This document shows positions 1-11,747 of a stretch of DNA of 64,000 nt, one piece after another. Made by a program: the position numbers and the translations under genes. This DNA comes from Lepidodermella squamata (lineage: Eukaryota; Gastrotricha), in the NCBI GenBank assembly GCA_047495785.1, contig JBLDXI010000019.1, forward strand, positions 558,001-622,000, in the 5' to 3' direction. The notes below the pieces were generated by a model. The model saw only the letters and a list, made by a program, of their open reading frames with translations. It ran no database searches and was not told the origin of the DNA. The number at the start of each line of letters is the position of its first letter. Within the stretch, counting starts at the first letter, position 1.

Positions 1-3000
1 ATTCATCATTACTGGCGATTACATCTCAGTAAAAAACGAAATTCATAAATGTTTCGTAATTTTTGTAAATCCTTCAGGTGAATGGATACTCGCCTGGTAG
101 TAGCGCGACTGTTTTAGCGAAAAATGTCCTCGTTCCGAAATTATGGTCGATCCAGCCATTTGTTGTCGGCGTGGGGGCGCATAGCCTTAACACGCCCCAT
201 GAAGTTAACATCATCTCCATCCGGGTTTTTCAATCACCACCTTCGATAATCGACGTCAATTCCCTGCCACTTGGAATGTCGCAGGTGCCTGAATTCAATT
301 TCAATGGCTCTAATTTTGGTTTGAATTTAAAATAATCAGTAAATTTTGATTGATCAATTTTACCAACAGAAAACTGGATCGTTCAGTATCGATACAAGAC
401 TAATAAAACAGCTATAAATCCAAATTTTGTTAAACGAACTACTGGCTATATTTTGCTGCCAAAAGAAAGCGATAGGCAAGTGAGAATGTACAGCAAATTC
501 GTAAGAATTAATTCGATTTTTCGCAACATTTTCAATAAATTTTTCTCATCCAATCAGAATCTTACCGCCGGGGGTAGTGAATTGGTCACGCTACGCGTTG
601 CTGCTAACGTTGAAGCATCTGTGGTTTGTGATAGTTTTGTCGTTTTTCTCTGCCCAGATGAAGATTTCATCAACGGATCTCGTATGATTTCGAATCAAGA
701 TTTCGTTGCCAAATTTTCTGCTTTTCTTTTAATTCAGCGAACGAATATTATCTCCCACATTCATTTCGCGGTATCGCCGTCGCGGTCAATACGGCCAACT
801 CTTCGTCGAGGGGAGCGGCTTTCTATCATCAGTACAGATCTTACGTAGGCTCAATCACCACGGGGATCAAGCGAGGTAACATATTGAACGACCGCGTTCA
901 AGGATATGCTGTTTACGAGATAACTATCACGCCATCAAATGCTTCGGTAACTTAATGAAAGGCTCACGCATCAGGATTCAATTTTAACGCTTTTAAGGCT
1001 TCGATTTTGTTTTCCGATGGCAACAAAATCTACTTCGAGCCAACACCGGCCAACTTCCGAGGCATGTATACAGCCGGGCCGTGGGTTGTTGGAGCTTCAG
1101 CTGGCAACAGTCCAGCCAACAAATGCCAGATTCGGATCTACTCTATTGAAGTCCACCGCTCTCCGCCGGTAGCAAACCCAACAATATCTACTGAAAACGG
1201 TAAATTATGTAAATTACCCCAATAATTGGCTTATATTTTGCGTCAATTCAGCTTTTCTGGGAACTCGCATGCCCGCCTTCACTTATGACGGCTTCAACTT
1301 GGGTATATCCAAAATCGCTCATTTTTTATTTTTAACAAGTGTGGTGATAGATGATTGGTCGGCAAGAGGAAAGGACCCAGATGGAAGAGACAACCAATTC
1401 ACGCAAATGATTCAAACGCAGACGAAAGGCCTTACTCTTGTTACAAAAACCACCGACAGGCAAGCTGCGATCTTCTCTAGAAAGGTAATTTTTCGAAGAA
1501 GTTCAAGAATTTCATTGATTTTTTTTAAATTACTAGCCGCTACCAATGAATCAAACATTCAGTTACAACTTCGTCGTCAATTTGACTCTGACGCAATATT
1601 TCAACCTTGGATCTTTCGATTTTTTCCTCGCGCCGAGTGAATGTCTTAACAAACAAAGCTGGAATTGTTCGTCTTTTCATTATTTCGAAGCAATCGAAAT
1701 GTTTTTACCCCATAAACGCAGACTTGGCGTCCGAGTTTTACGCCCAAGCTCCAATGAAAGGATTCCATTTCATAGTTAACTTGAACAATGACGGGCTTCT
1801 TAAAACTGTCTATAGCTTGGAACCAACACTTGGCAACAATCTGACAATGGAAAACTCATTCGCGCCAGATTTGAACGTCAGCCCGTCGAAATTCACTGGG
1901 GATACATCGTACCGAATCCTGGTTCAGGGTGACTACATTTCAGTAGGGAAGAACTTTGTAAGATTATTTTATTGTAATAATCCTATTCCTAAGATTTACG
2001 TGACGCTGAATGATGGTGACGTAGTAAGTGTTTTGGAGAGCATATTAGCTCCTGGGCTATCGAGCAATGGCCCTTGGCATTTCGGAATCGGAGCCAGGGC
2101 GAGTGATCAGCGGTTCGAAATTTTCGTAAAATCCATTCAATGCTTCAGATGTAACTGCTTCAGAAACGTTCAATGCTTCAGATGTAACTACTACTACTAC
2201 TACTACAACCTCTACAACCAACGCAACTACTTCTGCCGCTTCTACAACCGAGACTACGACAATTAGCGTTTCACCCTCTGCTGAATCATCGAGTTCTATC
2301 ACTTCTACGGCAATACAATCATCACTATCAGCTTCAGTATCCACAATATTTCAATCGACTCAATCGACAGGCATAACACCTTTTACGGGACGTATCGAAA
2401 ATTTACTCCAATTAAGTTAGTAATGTCGACAAACTTGGTGACCGGAACATTTTTTCATACCTACCTTTTTTCCTTAGGCATAGGTGGAAACCTGCGAACT
2501 ATCGGAAATATCACTCTTTCAGACCAGCGAGTTTTCTCAAGTGAAATTTGGGATCCGGCTCTGGAAGATCCAAGTTCAAACACTTTCAAAGAAGTTGCTA
2601 AGGTCTTCGAATCCGTGGTAGGTGATATCGAATACCAAATCCCTCGGGTTCAATTATTATTTTTAAGATCGAGCAAATTTACGCTGAAACCGGGAATTTT
2701 GTTGACATCAGGGCTAAAGTGACGAAATTTAGCTACGGAAGCATCATCGCGGATTACATTGTTGCTTTGCGAAGCCTAACTCAGCTGTCGGAGGAACAAA
2801 TTCTAGAGAAGGTTCAGTCGGCAGTCGAAAAGCTTGCTGTCACCATATCAACGAAAATCGGGAAAATTCTAAAAATCGATTCGGCTTACATAAAGAATCC
2901 CACTATATCGCCTACAGTTGCTTTTGATTCCAATATTAAAAAGTTGGTTCCAGCCAAAGCTACGTCGAATAAGAACTCGAAAGTAATGGCTTCACATTTA

Positions 3001-3033
3001 ATAATAATTATGGCGATTGTAACTATGATTTAA
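1..3033 (+). pseudogene. Gene A: multi-lectin-module / mucin / SEA surface protein, 5'-truncated by window, frameshifted
   Basis: The window opens inside this gene (codons for GDYIS at 18-30). It then encodes the end of one beta-sandwich module (78-335), a third module (about 375-1200) and a fourth (about 1270-2140). These are followed by a Thr/Ser-rich stretch (about 2145-2420), the N-terminal half of a SEA domain (exon 2478-2617), and a last exon (2668-3033) carrying the SEA core (KFSYGSIIADYIV) and a hydrophobic C-terminus ending in IIIMAIVTMI. Module landmarks match genes B and C: FVVGVGAHS, SWVVG-type GPW loops and FYAQAPMKGFHF. Between the last module and the mucin region the frame is lost: upstream coding runs through VKSI at 2126-2137 into Cys/Tyr codons and stops at 2264-2266, while the Thr-rich frame is one register away. 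Compared with VNSIAAFNG in B and C, about 8 bp are missing here, next to a 33-bp direct duplication. If translated, the product would lose its SEA domain and anchor. Confidence 0.7.
2188..2208 (+). repeat. ACT trinucleotide run in gene A mucin region
   Basis: About seven ACT/TAC units encode Thr repeats in the mucin frame (Tyr in the shifted frame). The run directly follows the 33-bp direct duplication of 2138-2170/2171-2203. Confidence 0.7.
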
Positions 3034-3158
3034 AATAATTTTGTATAATTCGTAAAAACTATTTTTCGTTCCGATGAAAATAACTCAATTTCAACGCTAA
3101 ATAATTGAATATTGATTCTGGCCGGCTTATTATAGCCGTTCCATTAAATCAAACCAGA

Positions 3159-3168
3159 AATAAATAAA
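3159..3168 (+). terminator. Gene A poly(A) signals
   Basis: Two overlapping AATAAA hexamers lie about 130 bp after the gene A stop, at a suitable distance for its 3' end. Confidence 0.5.
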
Positions 3169-3219
3169 AACTGGGTAACGATTTCTTTACCATGTACATA
3201 CCGCAGGCCGCGGAATTCA

Positions 3220-3664
3220 CCGCTATTCTGTTAGGTAAAATCTATCGGTTAGGTTTTTTCGAGGCACTTTTTAAATCATGTACTGTAAATCTTTAAGTCC
3301 CCTGAGCTTGTATAAAAAACGGGCCCTAGAAATTGGGTCCTGCGGATTTTCTTCCGTTTTTCTTCTGCGTCTACATCGACTGTTCGCCTCAAACGTGACA
3401 TCGGGTTTGGAAATAATGGCAACTGGCTGATTATTTTAGCTTATTTGCCTGAAATAATTAGGTACGCCCCTGAAGTCTTACCCCACTTTCGAAATTTGAT
3501 TGTATGTAAACCCAAGTTTCATAATGCAAAATTTACTCGGATTTCGGACTATGACATAGTTTTGAATAAAATGATCTACCGAAATAGTTTGATCGTAGGA
3601 TTTGGAGAGACACGTACTATTGCTAAACTTTACTTGAAAAATGATTAAAAGTATTTTATCCCAG
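3220..3664 (+). promoter_or_regulatory. Gene B promoter and 5' leader, duplicated upstream of gene C
   Basis: The sequence contains CCTGAGCTTGTATAAAAAAC at 3301-3320, with a TATA box at 3311-3318. The whole block to 3664 is alignable with 21770-22225 upstream of gene C, including the TATA region (CATAAAAAAA there) and a shared TTGCCTGAAATAATTAGGTA stretch. It ends in a splice-acceptor-like TTTTATCCCAG at 3654-3664, 17 nt before the gene B ATG. An intron in the 5' UTR or a trans-splice acceptor are both possible. The short open frame at 3445-3648 is not conserved as coding between the two copies. Confidence 0.55.
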
Positions 3665-3681
3665 GGCTTTCAGTACAATTG

Positions 3682-6600
3682 ATGGTGGTCACGGCCATTT
3701 ATCTGGCCATCCATATGCAGTTTTCAGCTTGCCAAGACATTGCTGAACTTTCTCTCCCAAACGGCACCTCAAGTGAGCTTATAATAAAAGTTGATTGTTT
3801 CCAGGTGCAGCTTCCCGGAGCTTCCAGCTTGACCAGCCGAACACCAAGCTTTGGCCTTGCGTCAAAGCTGGCGAGTTCAGGACCTTGGAGGCTTATGAAC
3901 ATGAGTTATTGAAGAAAGAGTTATTAAATCTAGAGAAGGCACATACGGTTTTACCCGAAATATTTTCAACATCGAGCTGATTTCTTTTGTGGGTGTTGAC
4001 TTCGTTCAGCTCTGAAAAGCCACGCTCACAGTCCGCCGTAGCCACAGGCAAAACATTAAGATCATTGAGCAGTGTCCTCAAATGACTAGTTTCCGGCTCA
4101 ACTCGAGTGCGCTTCCATTTGAAAGCGTGTTTGCGTCCCACTTTGGTGCCATTTTTCTTTTGCAAAGTAACAAATTGTTGTGCTTTTCAAAAGCAATACG
4201 TTACTTCGCCTCGAAATAGGCAGAATTAAAAAACGACGATGGTTTTTCCAGCCCCTCGATCAAATCGTTCCTCTTCAATTTTCTGCGCATTATCAAAGGA
4301 CTCGCCGATTTTATTACTCTGTGTTTCAAGCATGTTGCTCCAAGAGATTTGGTGCGCTTGACTTTTCACATTGACTTTTCTTTCAGTTTATCCCAAATAG
4401 ACCTACGGTCCTGATGACAAGTAGCACCGTCAGTTACGTCAAAGAGTAGAATCCTTCTTCTGATTTCCGATAGCGTTTAGCGTTGCTGTATTACTGTAGC
4501 GTGTAGCGTTACTTTGAGCTTAGGAGTAATTTCAATGAGTATTTTTTCATTTTTTCAGTCGCAGGAAACCTACTTTGGCAAATGAGGCTGAACGCCGCCG
4601 TTGATATCGGATCGCAATCAGTGAGACTCGTAAAAGATGTAAAGACATACCAAAATGGTGCGATTTGGTGCGCTACGGTAAGGATTTGTTGTGCTTCATC
4701 AGCCTAAAATATAAATTATTGTCACTTACAAACGCAGAATATCACTTCACCAAGCCTTCGCGTGCAAGCGAAACTTGGCCTGAACGTTACGAGTGGAAGT
4801 GGCGCTACATTCGCCATTCTGCTCGTAGATCGATATAAAACTGCGAAGAGTAAGATTTGTCCAAGCAATATTCTGATCTTATGAAATTTGTTCACAGCTG
4901 GTGGGAAAAATTTGGATGTGCAGAGAGATTCTTTCGTCGGGCTTGGCGTTATTTTCTCGTCGATGAAAAAATACGCCTACGTCGTTTATTCCCGAGTCGC
5001 CTTCGACACACTGGATGACGCTTTATTCTTTTACGACCAACCGATACAGATAGCCAATAAAAGCATCAGCGCCTTTAAGAATGGAGGATATTTGATAACC
5101 GTGGAAGTTTGCGACAACGAATTGTCAGTCTGGATGACCGTTCTGGATGGGAGCAAAGCAACCAAAATGTTCTCCCAAATCAAATTGAACGGTTTCGACT
5201 CGCTGGTATACGACTTACAACTGGGGGTAGTTGCTACGGTATCCGCCAACGGCTACGGCAACGTTGACGTTGCGTCGGTTACAACGACTTATCTCCCTTC
5301 AAATATCAGTAAGCAGATCGCTAATCTTCCTCACCTGGTTTTCAAAGTTTAAATAGGCAAAACATGGTCACTTGTTGAGGAATTGACGTTCGCTGGTGGT
5401 GACCCGGGTTGGTCATTATAGTTTTCATTCTGAAAGATTGTTAAAAAGCTTAATTTTCAGCCAATTACAAAACTGCTGCGAAGAAAACGACAGATTTTTC
5501 GGCCCTTACCCCATCGAACAGTTTTTCGCCTTCGAAAGGGTGCTACTTACATTCGCTAACTAATCGTCATTCAGCCTTTTACTCGAAAAATGTGAGAGAG
5601 TTTATACCTAGTTTGTCATTTGTCATTTATATCATTTCCGCTCATACTAACAGGCTTTACCGCAAGATGGTTCTGACATACGCGTGGTTTTCACGTTGAA
5701 TGTTCAACGAGTCGATAATGGGAATGGTTTCACTTTGTTTATAGCTCCTGTTGGTTCGCCAGCCGTTGGCGTAAACTGTAATATAAATTTTTGGCTAGCA
5801 TATCAATGAATTCTGGATTTTCTTATAAGCTACTGTTGGATTTCTGACCGACCCTTTACGCGGATTAGCTGTCATTGCTGGGGGGCCGTCTTGGAACCAT
5901 ACCATCCGCTTAGTCCATGCTGACTCTGACGGCTACGAATCTCTGAATGGAATTCTCGCACTCGTCAACCTAGCATCAACAGTGACGGAGAGAGTCAGTT
6001 ACAATAATACAGCTTTTGAGATAGCGGTGCTAGGAGATTACGTCTCTGTAAGAAATTCTGCGGTTTTTTCGAAAGCTTATCAACTTTTTTTACAGCTGAC
6101 TGCTTATTTACCCGGGAATGGTCTGACGATTCTTGCGAAGGATGTGCGGATACCTAATTTTTGGTCCATTAAACCATTTATTGTTGGCGTTGGGGCTCAC
6201 AGCTTGAGTATCCCTAATGAGGTCTACGTGATATCTATTCGTGTATTCAAATCTGACCACACGACTGATGTCGACCCATTTCCTGTGCCCGTTGGAATGA
6301 CCCGCCTTCCTCAATTCAGTTTCGACGGGTCGAATTTCGGTATAAAAAGATATTTTGAGGCGTAAGGATTTTCACATTGCTTTTACTAGGAAATTGGGCT
6401 GTCGAGTATCGTCATCAAAATTCAACCAAAATCAATCCGCTGCTAGTCCCACGAAACACGGGTTTCATCCTACTGCCCAAAGACAGTGGCAGACAGGCTC
6501 GAATGTACAGCAAATTGGTTAGTCTGATTATTTTCGTCCACTATAGAAAATTCCAGTTTTCCGTGTCTAGAACTTAACTGGAAGTGGAAGTGACCTCTTA

Positions 6601-7908
6601 ACTCTGCGGGTGGCGGCAAATGTGGAAGCGGGGGCAGCTTGTGAGGGCTTTGCAGTGTTCATAATACCGTCGGACCATTTTTACAATACTAACCGTCAGT
6701 GCAACAATGTAGCCTGAAATAACGATCATTTGATTGGTTTATTTTCGTTTTTCAGCGGCTTACTTCTTCTATCCAAATCCTGGGAGAGGGATAGCGATAT
6801 CTGTCAACACTACTGTCGTAGCTTCCAGAAATGCAGCTTTTATTTACAAATAAAGATCCTACTTGGGCCAGTTGTCATCAACTCCTGCTGTAGATCGGAT
6901 TTATGACGATCGAGTTCAGGGTTACGCGGTTTACGAAATCTCGATGTCTACCATTGCTCCATCCGTAAGTCGTTCAACTTCATTAGCCGGTTAAAGAGTC
7001 CAAATATATCTTGTCTTCAGGCATCCATTTTGTTTTCAAATGGATTGACTGTGGCTTTTAAAGTAGGCACAAGCCAGGGTATGTACACAGCTGGGCCGTG
7101 GGTGGTTGGTGCTTCATCTGGAAGTTACGCGAGTGCTGGCTGTCAAATAAGAATCTACTCGATAGATGTTTATCGATCAGCATCTAAATCCAACTCGAAT
7201 CTCGCAGATAATGGTATTGAAACGCTTTTACTTTACAGGCACCCAACGGCTCCTATTTCTTTTACTTCAAGTGCTCTTAGGCACTCCGATTCTTTCATTC
7301 TCATACGACGGCTTCAATTTAGGTAGATCTCATCGGAATAAAATGTTCCCATTATGTTGTATTTACATTTACATTTCAGATAACTGGGTCGTGAAAGGAA
7401 GGGACGCCGATGGAAGAGACAATAACTTTGATCCACCCATCCGGAATACAGATGGAGGACTGCTTCTGATACCGAAATCAGTTATAAGGCAGGCATCTAT
7501 GTTTTCAATTCAGGTAATCTTTCTGCCTGATGTTTTTTGTTCTCGCTATATGATCAATATAACTTTAGCCCATCCCAGCCCAACAGAATTTCAACTACAA
7601 TTTTCTGATAAACATAACAATAACGCCTCAGTTCCGCTACGGCGCCTTCGATATTTTTCTCGTTCCTGGACAAAATCTTGAAGCTATAAATTGGGATTGT
7701 TAGTCATTGATTTTGTTGTCTTTCTGTGAGATTGTTTTTCTTCTCGACACAGTCACGCTATCAGAGTTCTACGCACAGTCTCCGCTGAATGGATTTCATT
7801 TCATAGTTAGTCTAGCTAACGGAGTCATTCTAAAAACAGTCTTTACCACGGAGGCAATTCTCGGCGCGAGCTTGACCACGGAGAGCTCCTTCGGTACAGA
7901 TTTAACAG
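3682..7908 (+). pseudogene. Gene B, 5' part: multi-lectin-module surface protein interrupted by transposon
   Basis: Exon 1 (3682-3772) encodes a signal peptide (MVVTAIYLAIHMQFSACQD). Exon 2 (4559-4677) and later exons encode four beta-sandwich modules equivalent to gene C. Module 1 has FAILLVDRY and a long exon at 4900-5310 with YDLQLGV; module 2 has NGNGFTLFIAP and GLTILAKDV; modules 3 and 4 have GPWVVGASSGS and FYAQSPLNGFHF. Two independent lesions are visible. An in-frame TAA at 6851-6853 replaces the Tyr codon found in gene A (HQYRSY) and gene C. An 11-kb DNA transposon begins at 7909 inside the exon encoding FYAQSPLNGFHF...DLT. The reading frame resumes perfectly after the element at 18968, so this was one gene. 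Intron 1 is enlarged by a hAT fragment. As it stands the gene cannot make a full-length product. Confidence 0.8.
3893..4165 (-). mobile_element. hAT-family transposase C-terminal dimerisation fragment
   Basis: The reverse strand encodes a short open stretch with RTLLNDLNVLPVATADCERG followed by FSELN and KRNQL. This matches the C-terminal dimerisation region of hAT transposases (the conserved PxSxAxCERxFS segment). It sits inside intron 1 of gene B, opposite to the gene. No catalytic core or terminal repeats were seen, so it is a dead fragment. The surrounding 3773-4558 is otherwise intron sequence. Confidence 0.7.
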
Positions 7909-7930
7909 CCCAGACGAACGCCGGTCATAT
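7909..7930 (+). repeat. Left terminal inverted repeat of the 11-kb element
   Basis: It starts CCCAGACGAACGCCGGTCAT. It pairs with 18945-18967 on the other strand with a single mismatch. Confidence 0.85.
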
Positions 7931-8479
7931 TACTGTCATATTAAAATACGTTTAAGTTCATATTAATGATGTCTTACAATACATATTACATTCATATAGT
8001 AAAATGTCCTGAATGTAATATGAATTGTCATATGAATTTTTTCGCGATATCCATATGACATTCATATCACTACTGTGCTAAATTTCGTATGATCGTTCAT
8101 ATGAAATTCAGGACATTTTACTATATGAATGTAATATTATCACCGGTTTGTAACAAGTCGTATTTCTGTAATATCATCAATTTATTATCTGAATTAAAGT
8201 CACTGACAGAGAAGTCACCGAGAATGAACTAGCTAGAACATAGGATGAAAAATGTCGAGTAAGTCAGAATATGATGGTAATGATAATGATAATGAGTCCA
8301 GAGTATATAATGGCACAGGGTATTGTAATATAATGGCAAGTTCCGAAATCATAATTTCATAGTACAGAAATTCATAAGTAATCACTCAAACGGATCAGAA
8401 AATGCATCAGAAAATGCAAACATATATGTAACAACAAAACACAGAAGTTTGTTTTGCCACAGCGGGTTTAGGCAAATAA
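7931..8479. other. Left subterminal region of the element
   Basis: This AT-rich stretch has many CATAT/ATATGA motifs, like the right subterminal region, as expected for subterminal transposase-binding repeats of CACTA-type elements. It includes the perfect inverted repeat at 7983-8137 and a short GATAAT run near 8276-8292. No coding sequence was seen. Confidence 0.5.
7983..8137. repeat. Perfect 32-bp inverted repeat with 91-nt loop
   Basis: Arms 7983-8014 and 8106-8137 are exact reverse complements (containing AGTAAAATGTCCTGAAT and its complement). The loop is also rich in CATATG-like motifs. Confidence 0.85.
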
Positions 8480-10658
8480 TTAACATGACGGCGACATGCT
8501 TCGTCTGTTGCTTCTTCCTTGCTTCTTCTTCCTCCATGCTTCTTCCTCTTCTTGTTCGTCATCGCCGCTGCTGTCACTTCCACTTCTATCCTCGTCTTCT
8601 TCATCGCTGCCGTGTTCGTCTTCTTCGACTACGCCATCGCTGGAGCTATTTTCCTTGTCTTCATCGCCATTGACTGAGCCGCCGCCACTGCTATCGTCGT
8701 CGTACTGCGGTCCGCTGCTTTGTAAGAACCCGCCTTCAGTAGTCACAAGCGTAACGGGAGGTGGCTCAACGGGCACTGGCGATAAGCGCTCTTCGTTCAT
8801 CCTTTTCTTGGAATGGGTCCTCGCCGGGTTGAACAGGCTATCCAGTGCATTAAAGCCAGGGTCTTTCTTAAGGCGGCGCATTAGTCGACGAACGGCCTCG
8901 ATCACACCGTCGAATTTTTTCCTGTTATCTGTAAGCTCTGGAAACAAACTCTTGGCCAGTCCTATTAAAAGCAGGCTGAAATATACTGATAATAGACAAT
9001 AATTATTGCTTTACCTTCCAAATCGGTGCACTCATTCTGAGGTAGTTGTGTCTTGGTGACCCCAGAGCCTAGCTTTTCCTGGCCGAAATGAATTAGGTAC
9101 GTTGCGACATGGAATGTATATGGGTCTCGCTTGTTGCAATGGAAGCGTTTACAAACAGCTTGGTAGAGTTCCAACTGATCGCGAGTCCAAGGCACGCCTC
9201 CGATGTTGGGATCCTAGAAAAGAAACGATTCACATGCATTTTTGATGGCGATAATCGACGCTAACGGTACCTGGTAGGTTGCGTTCGAAGTCACAGCTGC
9301 ATGCGAAGTGGCGACAATGCCGGTCAGATTGTAAACTAGTTGCAACAGATCATTGATTTGGAGCGACATGTTTTTCAACACAAAGTAATCAGCACTTTCA
9401 AGGTCCTCCCAGTATCGATCGCTGCCAATGATTCGGTCAATGCGCTTCTGCCTTTTCGTTCTAAGTTATAAGCAAGACGCAGATAAGGTAAAAATATGAG
9501 TTGGACGGTAAAAACTTACAGCTCGCTGTAAATCTCTTCGACTTGTTTTCGCCTAATCGTGAGAGAAAAAATAAGTCAAATAATTCAAATAATTAATCTA
9601 CCAATTACTTTGCGTCAAAGGTTTGAAGTTGCCGGCCGGATGGCTTTATCGGCGTCGCCTCGTTTGGCTTGGACGAGTCAGCCTCAACCTCTTCCAAGGT
9701 AAATTGCTTTCGCTTCGCCGGATTCGACATTTGGTTGCTTGTGCTAGGCGTATCAACACTGGGCTTGGAATTCGTTTTCGGTTCACCCGTAGCAGAATTA
9801 GCCTTCGATTCAGACGTAGTTGATCTCCGTTTCGATTTAGACGACGTTGATTTTCGCTTCGAGTTGTTGGATTTCGCCTTTGATTCAGATTTCTTAGGTA
9901 TCGGCTGTGAGTCAGACGAGTTTGATCTCGGTTCCGGGTCGAACGAAGTCGGTTTCTGCATCGATTCATAATTGTTGAATTGCGGCTGTGATTCAGATTT
10001 CTTAGTTATCGGCTGAGAGTCAGACAAGGTTGATTGCTGCATGGATTCATAATTGTTGAATTGCGGCTGTGATTCAGATTTCTTAGTTATCGGCTGAAAG
10101 TCAGACAAGGTTGATTGCTGCATGGATTCATAATTGTTGAATTGCGGCTGTGATGCAAACGGGTTCGATTCCTTTTCCGGGTTAGATGAGGTTGGTTTCC
10201 GCTTCGATTCTTCAGACTTCTTTGATGTCAGATTTGGTTCACTCACCGACTTAGAATTTTGACTGCTGAATGGATTTCGGCGCGTTTTTCTCGTAGATGT
10301 CTTACGCGGCACCTCTCCACTGTCTGAATCAGGTCCACCTGAAAGTCGAGTTAACCGCTTTAGCTCAGCGTTGGCCATATCACAAGAGGCAACTAAATGA
10401 AGCTTGTAAAAAGCGAGGCAGTGTTAAATAGTTGAAAGATTTACATTTTGAAAGGAAGACCCCACTGCCTACTGCATTTTTGCCCTGCATCGGGGCGGTA
10501 TTTAATCTGTTCATCCAGGTCCAGCTATAACGCTGGCCGACCACCAGCTTTTTCGGTGGGTCTCGCAGGAGGGTATTCGTAATGTAACAGTAGTACGGTT
10601 TCTTTCTGGCATCAACGTGCATGACGAGGTACCTTTCCGGGTCGCTAGCAAGCGTCAT
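8480..10658 (-). CDS. Transposon-borne protein of unknown function (633 aa, six exons)
   Basis: A six-exon model keeps one frame: 10658-10445, 10392-9609, 9552-9520, 9460-9271, 9213-9015 and 8961-8480, totalling 1,902 nt. All introns are GT-AG. The N-terminus (residues 1-71) is basic and includes ERYLVMHVDARKKPYYCY and a WTW motif. Residues about 75-330 are a Ser/Lys/Asn-rich low-complexity region with near-identical 34-residue repeats (SQPQFNNYESMQQSTLSDFQ). A folded-looking part follows (DRYWEDLESADYFVL; WTRDQLELYQAVCKRFHCNK; RKKFDGVIEAVRRLMRRLKK), then an acidic Ser/Glu/Asp tail. I do not recognise a named family. A DNA- or transposase-binding accessory protein, like second ORFs of CACTA elements, is inferred from context only. 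It is divergent from the transposase gene, separated by 1.8 kb. An acceptor-like CCTTAG lies 2 nt before the ATG. Confidence 0.7.
9961..10150 (-). repeat. In-frame direct repeats in the 633-aa protein
   Basis: A unit of about 102 bp (34 codons, beginning SQPQFNNYESMQ) is present two to three times with few differences, giving the repeated Gln/Ser/Asn-rich segment. Confidence 0.7.
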
Positions 10659-11243
10659 AGCTAAGGAATCTAACTGAACAGAAGGAAAAATTCAACTAGC
10701 CATTCCTAAAAAAGTGACAGATGTGAACAGTGTGAATCAGTTGTCTACACGGTGCAGCCGAGGTGGTATGTTTAAGAATCAGGGTGTCTAAAAGCTTAAA
10801 GTCATCGTGGCAAAAAAATTTCGCAAGTCTTTTTGCCGCCTTTTCTCACCGCTAAGTTTCAAAACTGAAAAACGTGCTTACAATTTTTCACATTTGTTCT
10901 TAAACTTATAACTTTCAAATTTAATATAAAAACAAATTAATTTTTATTAATTTTATTGTTTTAAAATTCAAAAATCGCGCGTGAATCGAGACCAGAGCCA
11001 TCGCCAAAGCAGGCGGTGAGTGAAAGTATGTGACTCGCGGCATCACGGGGTCACAACAAATGAAGGAAATTTAATTTTGATGGCGTTTAATCTCTTGATT
11101 TCATCATTTCTTTGATTATGCAACAGAGTGTGTGGATTAGCTGCCACTCAAGTCGTGCTGCGAGTCGCCCCGCTTTTTTAGTCAAAATTCCATCATAAAT
11201 TACGCCAGTTCATCAGAAACAAATTTTCAATTCATTTCAACAG

Positions 11244-11747
11244 AGGGGTTTTTTTTTATTCGCAACAGAAAATACAGATACAGCTACAGTTTGTTGCATT
11301 CGAAAATTCGCTACAGAAATACTGTATTTCTCCAGTATTTTCTACGTATTCGAATAAAAAATACAGAAAATACAGCCCTATTTTTTCTACAAATAATACA
11401 GCCAGAAAAAGTGTGCTAAGTGTAGAAATGGGGCTCCTGGTGCGCATAAAAAGTGCCGGGGCAAAAATAAGAAGAAAAAAATTGCTTGACCCCACGAGGA
11501 GTCGAACCCTCCACGCCGATTTTGCCCGATAAATAAATTCACATTCGCGAATGGCTTACGATTTCTGCATTTTGCACAGATTCAAAAATCAAGTGCTGGA
11601 AAAATATTTTTTATACTGTATAAAATATAGCGAATTTACAAACGCGTGGAAATTATTGCATTTTTTGTAGAAAGTGCCATTTTCGAACGACAATACACTA
11701 AATACAGTATATACTGTTCGAAGTGTTGCGAATAAAAAAAAACCCCT
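11244..11747. mobile_element. Nested 504-bp non-autonomous TIR element
   Basis: The left end (AGGGG, nine T, ATTCGCAACA, from 11244) and right end (TGTTGCGAAT, nine A, CCCCT, to 11747) are perfect inverted copies of about 24 bp. CAG flanks both sides (11241-11243 and 11748-11750), a 3-bp target duplication. The interior is rich in ATACAG motifs and has no ORF beyond 79 codons. This is a MITE-like insertion inside the larger transposon. Confidence 0.75.
11485..11570 (-). other. tRNA-like B-box segment (tRNA relic or SINE-derived)
   Basis: On the minus strand, GGAGGGTTCGACTCCTCGTG contains a perfect Pol III B box (GGTTCGANTCC) with T-arm pairing. The upstream part does not give a convincing A box, D arm or anticodon arm, so a functional tRNA is not supported. 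It lies inside the nested TIR element. Confidence 0.35.

Noticed and set aside
2138-2203. Mini-intron that would repair the gene A frame (GTAAAATCC...TTCAG)
   Set aside because: It would be only about 23 nt long, below any normal intron size.
3445-3648. Small gene in the gene B leader (67 codons)
   Set aside because: The homologous leader of gene C does not preserve the frame, so it is treated as untranslated leader or intron.
8496-9002. Plus-strand Ser/Leu-rich open frame of 168 codons
   Set aside because: It is the reverse shadow of the acidic Ser/Glu/Asp tail of the minus-strand 633-aa gene, which has a consistent spliced model.
11485-11570. Functional tRNA gene
   Set aside because: Only the T-arm/B box is convincing; no complete cloverleaf could be formed.
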